A DNA stretch of 7,472 nucleotides from Desulfovibrio sp. (GTDB taxonomy: Bacteria; Desulfobacterota; Desulfovibrionia; Desulfovibrionales; Desulfovibrionaceae): the NCBI GenBank assembly GCA_031275955.1, contig JAISNZ010000127.1, positions 1 through 7,472 on the forward strand, read 5' to 3'. The translations under genes and the position numbers were made by a program. Each line of letters starts with the position of its first letter. The first letter of the stretch is position 1. Under the pieces are notes generated by a model. That model did no database searches, was not told the origin of the DNA, and was given only the letters and a program-made list of their open reading frames with translations. This document shows, piece by piece, positions 5,121-7,472 of the stretch.

Positions 5121-7136
5121 ATGGATCTGGCATCCTTACGCAATATCGGCCTTATCGCCCACATTGACGCGGGCAAGACGACCTTTTCCGAGCGCATCCT
5201 CTTCTACGCCAATGTCATCCACCGTATGGGCGAGGTGCATGAAGGCGCGGCGACCATGGACTTCCTGCCCGAAGAGCAGGAGCGCGGCATCACCATTTCC
5301 TCGGCCTGCGTTCCCTGTCAGTGGCGTGGATATAGCATCAATCTGGTGGATACGCCGGGGCATGTGGATTTCAGCATTGAAGTGGAGCGCTGCCTGCGGG
5401 TGCTGGATGCCGCGGTGGGCATCTTTTGCGCCGTCGCCGGGGTGGAGCCGCAGTCGGAAACCGTCTGGCGGCAGGCGGACAACTTCGGCATTCCCCGTCT
5501 GGCCGTGGTGAACAAAATGGATCGGCCGGGGGCTTCCTTCCAGGGAGTTCTGGCCTCCCTGCGCGAACGCCTGGGGGTGCGGCCCGTGCCCCTGACGCTT
5601 CCTCTGGGCGAAGAGGAAGCCTTTGCCGGCGTATTGGATCTGGTGCGGCAGGAACGGCTCCTTTTTGATGCGGCCAGCAAGGGCAAAATCGTGACCCGCG
5701 CCCCTTTCACGCCGGAAGAGGCCGCCCTGGCCGCTCCCTGGCGGGAAAGTCTGCTGGATGCCCTGACCGAGGAGGATGACGCCCTTCTGGAGCTTTGTCT
5801 TGCCGGGGCAAATCCCTCCCCGGAACAGGTGGACGCCTCTCTGCGCAAGGCTGTGCTGGCCCGGCGGCTTGTGCCGGTCTTTGCCGCCTCGGCCCTGAAA
5901 AACATCGGGATTCAGCCGGTGCTGGACGCCATTTGCCGCTATCTTCCCAGTCCCCTGGATCTGCCCCCGGTCCTGGCCAGGGAGGAAGGCGGGGGGGAGG
6001 TCGCCTTGCCCGCGGACCCGGAGGCTCCGGTCTGCGCCCTGGTTTTCAAGGTGGTGATGGCCGGCGGGCGCAGGCTGGCCTTCACCCGCCTGTACGCCGG
6101 CACCCTTCGGGAGGGAGACGGCCTGACCAACATCCGCCAGGGGGTTTCGGAACGGGTCGCGCGGCTGTATCGCTTGCGCGCTGAACAGCGGGAACAGCTG
6201 GCCACGGCTGTGGCAGGCGATATTGTGGCCTTGCAGGGCCTGAAGAAGGTCCGTAGCGGCGACACCCTGGTCGGCGGGGGACAGAGGCTGCTTCTGGAGG
6301 ATATCCGCTCCTTGCGGCCGGTCATCTCTCTGGCCTTTGAGCCGAAGAACGCCGAGGAAGGGGAGCGGCTGGACGATGCCCTGGCCGATTTTTGCGTGGA
6401 AGATCCCACCTTGCAGGTGGAGATGCAGGAAAGCACGGGGCAGCGCGTTGTCTCCGGCATGGGGGAATTGCACCTTGAGATTCTGCGCGACAGGATGCGC
6501 CGGGAGTACGGCATTCAGCCCAGGGTGGGCAATCCCCAGGTGGTCTGCCGGGAGACTCTGGGGGCGGCAAGCGTAGGTGCAGCCGTTTTTGATCGGGAAT
6601 TGGGCGGACAGCCCCATTACGGCAAGGTCAGCCTCCGCGCCTGCCCTGCTCCCAGGGGATCGGGTCTGAGCGTGCATCTGGATTTTGAGCGTGAAAAAGG
6701 GGGCAAGGCTCTGGCGGCGGCTGTGGAGCGGGGAGTTCTGGACGCCTGTGGCAGCGGCCCTTCGGGCTATCCCCTGGAGGATGTTGAGGTGCGGGTGATC
6801 GCCGCGGAAGGCAACGCCGGGCTTGTCACCCCTGCAGGCCTGCACATGGCCGCTCAGGGAGCCCTGCGCCAGGCCCTTGAGCGGGTGGGGACCCTGCTTC
6901 TCGAACCGCTCATGCAGGTGGACATCACCGTGCCCGAACCCTTTCTGGGCCAGGTCATTGCCCTTCTGGGGATGCGCGGGGCCAAGGTGGACAGTCTGGG
7001 CGAACGGGCCGGGCGGAAGCAGATTTCCGCTCTGGCCCCCCTGCGCGGGCTGTTTGGCTTTTCCACGGCCCTGCGTTCCGCTTCCCAGGGCCGGGCCGGG
7101 CTGATGATGCGCTTTGTCCGCTTCGATTCTCTGTAG
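5121..7136 (+). CDS. Elongation factor G paralogue, possibly EF-G2 / ribosome-recycling type
   Basis: This is a 671-residue translational GTPase with all five EF-G domains, slightly shorter than canonical EF-G (about 690-700). GTPase motifs are intact: AHIDAGKTT (14-22), RGITI in switch I (55-59), DTPGH (77-81), NKMD (131-134) and SAL (257-259). Domain II spans about 304-385, domain III contains GMGELH (446-451), domain IV about 470-590 and domain V begins near EPLM (595-598). The domain IV stretch that reads GGRGQYGHV in canonical EF-G is replaced by DRELGGQPHYGK (491-502). The tip loop that carries the translocation histidine (DGSYHDVDSSE, H583 in E. coli) is replaced by EGNAGLVTPAG with no such His. 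Both recall mitochondrial EF-G2 (GFM2) and bacterial spdEFG2, which work in ribosome recycling. No rpsL, rpsG or tuf is nearby, so this is not the str-operon copy. ATG 5121 is the first start after an in-frame TGA at 5109; its GGAG (5105-5108) is rather distant, at 12 bases. Confidence 0.92.
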   Translation: MDLASLRNIGLIAHIDAGKTTFSERILFYANVIHRMGEVHEGAATMDFLPEEQERGITISSACVPCQWRGYSINLVDTPGHVDFSIEVERCLRVLDAAVGIFCAVAGVEPQSETVWRQADNFGIPRLAVVNKMDRPGASFQGVLASLRERLGVRPVPLTLPLGEEEAFAGVLDLVRQERLLFDAASKGKIVTRAPFTPEEAALAAPWRESLLDALTEEDDALLELCLAGANPSPEQVDASLRKAVLARRLVPVFAASALKNIGIQPVLDAICRYLPSPLDLPPVLAREEGGGEVALPADPEAPVCALVFKVVMAGGRRLAFTRLYAGTLREGDGLTNIRQGVSERVARLYRLRAEQREQLATAVAGDIVALQGLKKVRSGDTLVGGGQRLLLEDIRSLRPVISLAFEPKNAEEGERLDDALADFCVEDPTLQVEMQESTGQRVVSGMGELHLEILRDRMRREYGIQPRVGNPQVVCRETLGAASVGAAVFDRELGGQPHYGKVSLRACPAPRGSGLSVHLDFEREKGGKALAAAVERGVLDACGSGPSGYPLEDVEVRVIAAEGNAGLVTPAGLHMAAQGALRQALERVGTLLLEPLMQVDITVPEPFLGQVIALLGMRGAKVDSLGERAGRKQISALAPLRGLFGFSTALRSASQGRAGLMMRFVRFDSL

Positions 7137-7141
7137 GGAAC

Positions 7142-7171
7142 CTCTAACCTGAACTTCCAGAGCCTTTTTCT
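7142..7171 (+). terminator. Weak terminator-like hairpin after the EF-G gene
   Basis: CTCT at 7142-7145 can pair with AGAG at 7159-7162 around a 13-base loop, followed by CC and five T at 7165-7169. The stem is short, so termination efficiency is doubtful, but its position just six bases after the EF-G stop codon is right. Confidence 0.25.
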
Positions 7172-7243
7172 ATAACCATTGGATAATATAAGGGTTATGT
7201 AGTTTCATACCAAAATGTACCATGTAAAATATAATTTTATTTT

Positions 7244-7271
7244 TTGACTTATCTTTTCGATATGATATTAT
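7244..7271 (+). promoter_or_regulatory. Strong-looking sigma-70 promoter in AT-rich DNA
   Basis: TTGACT at 7244-7249 matches five of six -35 bases, and TATTAT at 7266-7271 matches five of six -10 bases, with a 16-bp spacer. AT-rich sequence upstream could act as an UP element. The predicted start, about 7277-7279, coincides with the ATG at 7278, so a transcript could be leaderless. AT-rich DNA often shows promoter-like matches by chance. Confidence 0.5.
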
Positions 7272-7277
7272 CTAGCC

Positions 7278-7472
7278 ATGTACAGTGAATCAGTACCCAA
7301 CCGCAATTCTTCACCCGCTGTCCTCTTGCGGGAATCTTTATCTGATTGTCAGGCAGTCAGTGCTTACAAGAGCCTGAGTCAGGTGGAGAGAGCATTTCGG
7401 GCAATAAAAACGACCAGCCTGGAAATCCGCCCAATCTACCATTGGCGTGAGCAGCGAGCGCGCGGGCACGTC
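7278..7472 (+). pseudogene. 5'-truncated IS1634-like (IS4 superfamily) transposase remnant, continuing past the window
   Basis: From ATG 7278 an open frame of 65 codons runs to the window edge. From about residue 16 it resembles the C-terminal third of IS1634-type transposases. The stretch AYKSLSQVERAFRAIK has the spacing of the IS4 superfamily Y-R-E-K signature: Y30, E37 (the third catalytic acid) and K44, with Leu33 in place of the usual Arg. It continues with LEIRPIYHWREQRARGHV, which matches the family block after that motif. Full transposases of this type run about 500 residues, with two catalytic Asp residues far upstream. Here an in-frame TGA at 7263-7265 and AT-rich non-coding DNA replace that part, so the copy is decayed. 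The first 15 residues (MYSESVPNRNSSPAV) are not recognisable and may be flanking DNA read in frame. Codon use is more mixed than in neighbouring genes, as expected for acquired DNA. Confidence 0.75.

Larger units (their letters stand above)
7137..7277. other. AT-rich segment between the EF-G gene and a transposase remnant
   Basis: Base composition changes sharply after the EF-G stop codon. About 7165-7275 is dominated by A and T, whereas all preceding genes are GC-rich. The segment carries no recognisable gene. It contains an inverted pair, ATAACC (7172-7177) with GGTTAT (7193-7198), and the promoter at 7244-7271. The shift, next to a transposase fragment, suggests acquired DNA. I could not identify insertion-sequence ends or a target-site duplication within the window. 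Confidence 0.6.

Noticed and set aside
5136..6845. Long minus-strand open frame across the EF-G gene
   Set aside because: It is antisense to a gene with all GTPase motifs intact, and no recognisable domain appears in the antisense translation.
5121..7136. Tet(M)-type ribosomal protection protein
   Set aside because: The gene is chromosomal in style, with host-like composition. Its switch region, GMGELH block and full domain set fit EF-G or EF-G2 better, though a tree would be decisive.
7172..7198. ATAACC/GGTTAT inverted pair as an insertion-sequence end
   Set aside because: A six-base pair across a 15-base loop is common in AT-rich DNA, and no matching end or target duplication can be seen within the window.

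Overview
The window is GC-rich bacterial chromosomal DNA. All genes lie on the plus strand and, except at the far right, show strong G/C preference at third codon positions. Gene content (GH57/DUF3536 glycosidase, HslU, FolK, a YHS-domain protein, a paralogous EF-G) and codon style suggest a delta-proteobacterium close to Desulfovibrio (Desulfobacterota). That placement is inferred from protein character, not from a search.

Layout. Positions 2-1570 hold the C-terminal part of a GH57-type glycoside hydrolase whose start lies outside the window. A 316-base gap (1571-1886) follows. It contains a sigma-70-like promoter, a 10-bp palindrome just upstream of it, and a long leader dense in TCCGG words. 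The leader has a terminator-like hairpin midway and a small hairpin over the hslU ribosome binding site. hslU (1887-3260) encodes the unfoldase of the HslUV protease; no hslV is adjacent. A 183-base spacer with three inverted repeats leads to folK (3444-3977), followed closely by a GTG-started membrane-anchored YHS protein (3995-4294). After a nested hairpin come an unrecognised 231-residue protein (4369-5064) and a 671-residue elongation factor G paralogue (5121-7136).

Right edge. From 7137 the DNA becomes abruptly AT-rich. It carries a good sigma-70 promoter and then the C-terminal part of an IS1634-like (IS4 superfamily) transposase running off the window, evidently a 5'-truncated insertion-sequence remnant.

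Function. hslU serves protein quality control, folK folate synthesis and the EF-G paralogue translation. folK, the YHS gene, the unknown gene and the EF-G gene are co-oriented with short gaps and may be co-transcribed, but they do not form an obvious single pathway. I see no CRISPR array, tRNA, rRNA, toxin-antitoxin pair or defence cassette. The points most worth a second look are the hslU leader, the non-canonical domain IV of the EF-G, the unknown protein's possible aldehyde-dehydrogenase-like core, and the truncated transposase behind a promoter. None of these amounts to a demonstrated new system.
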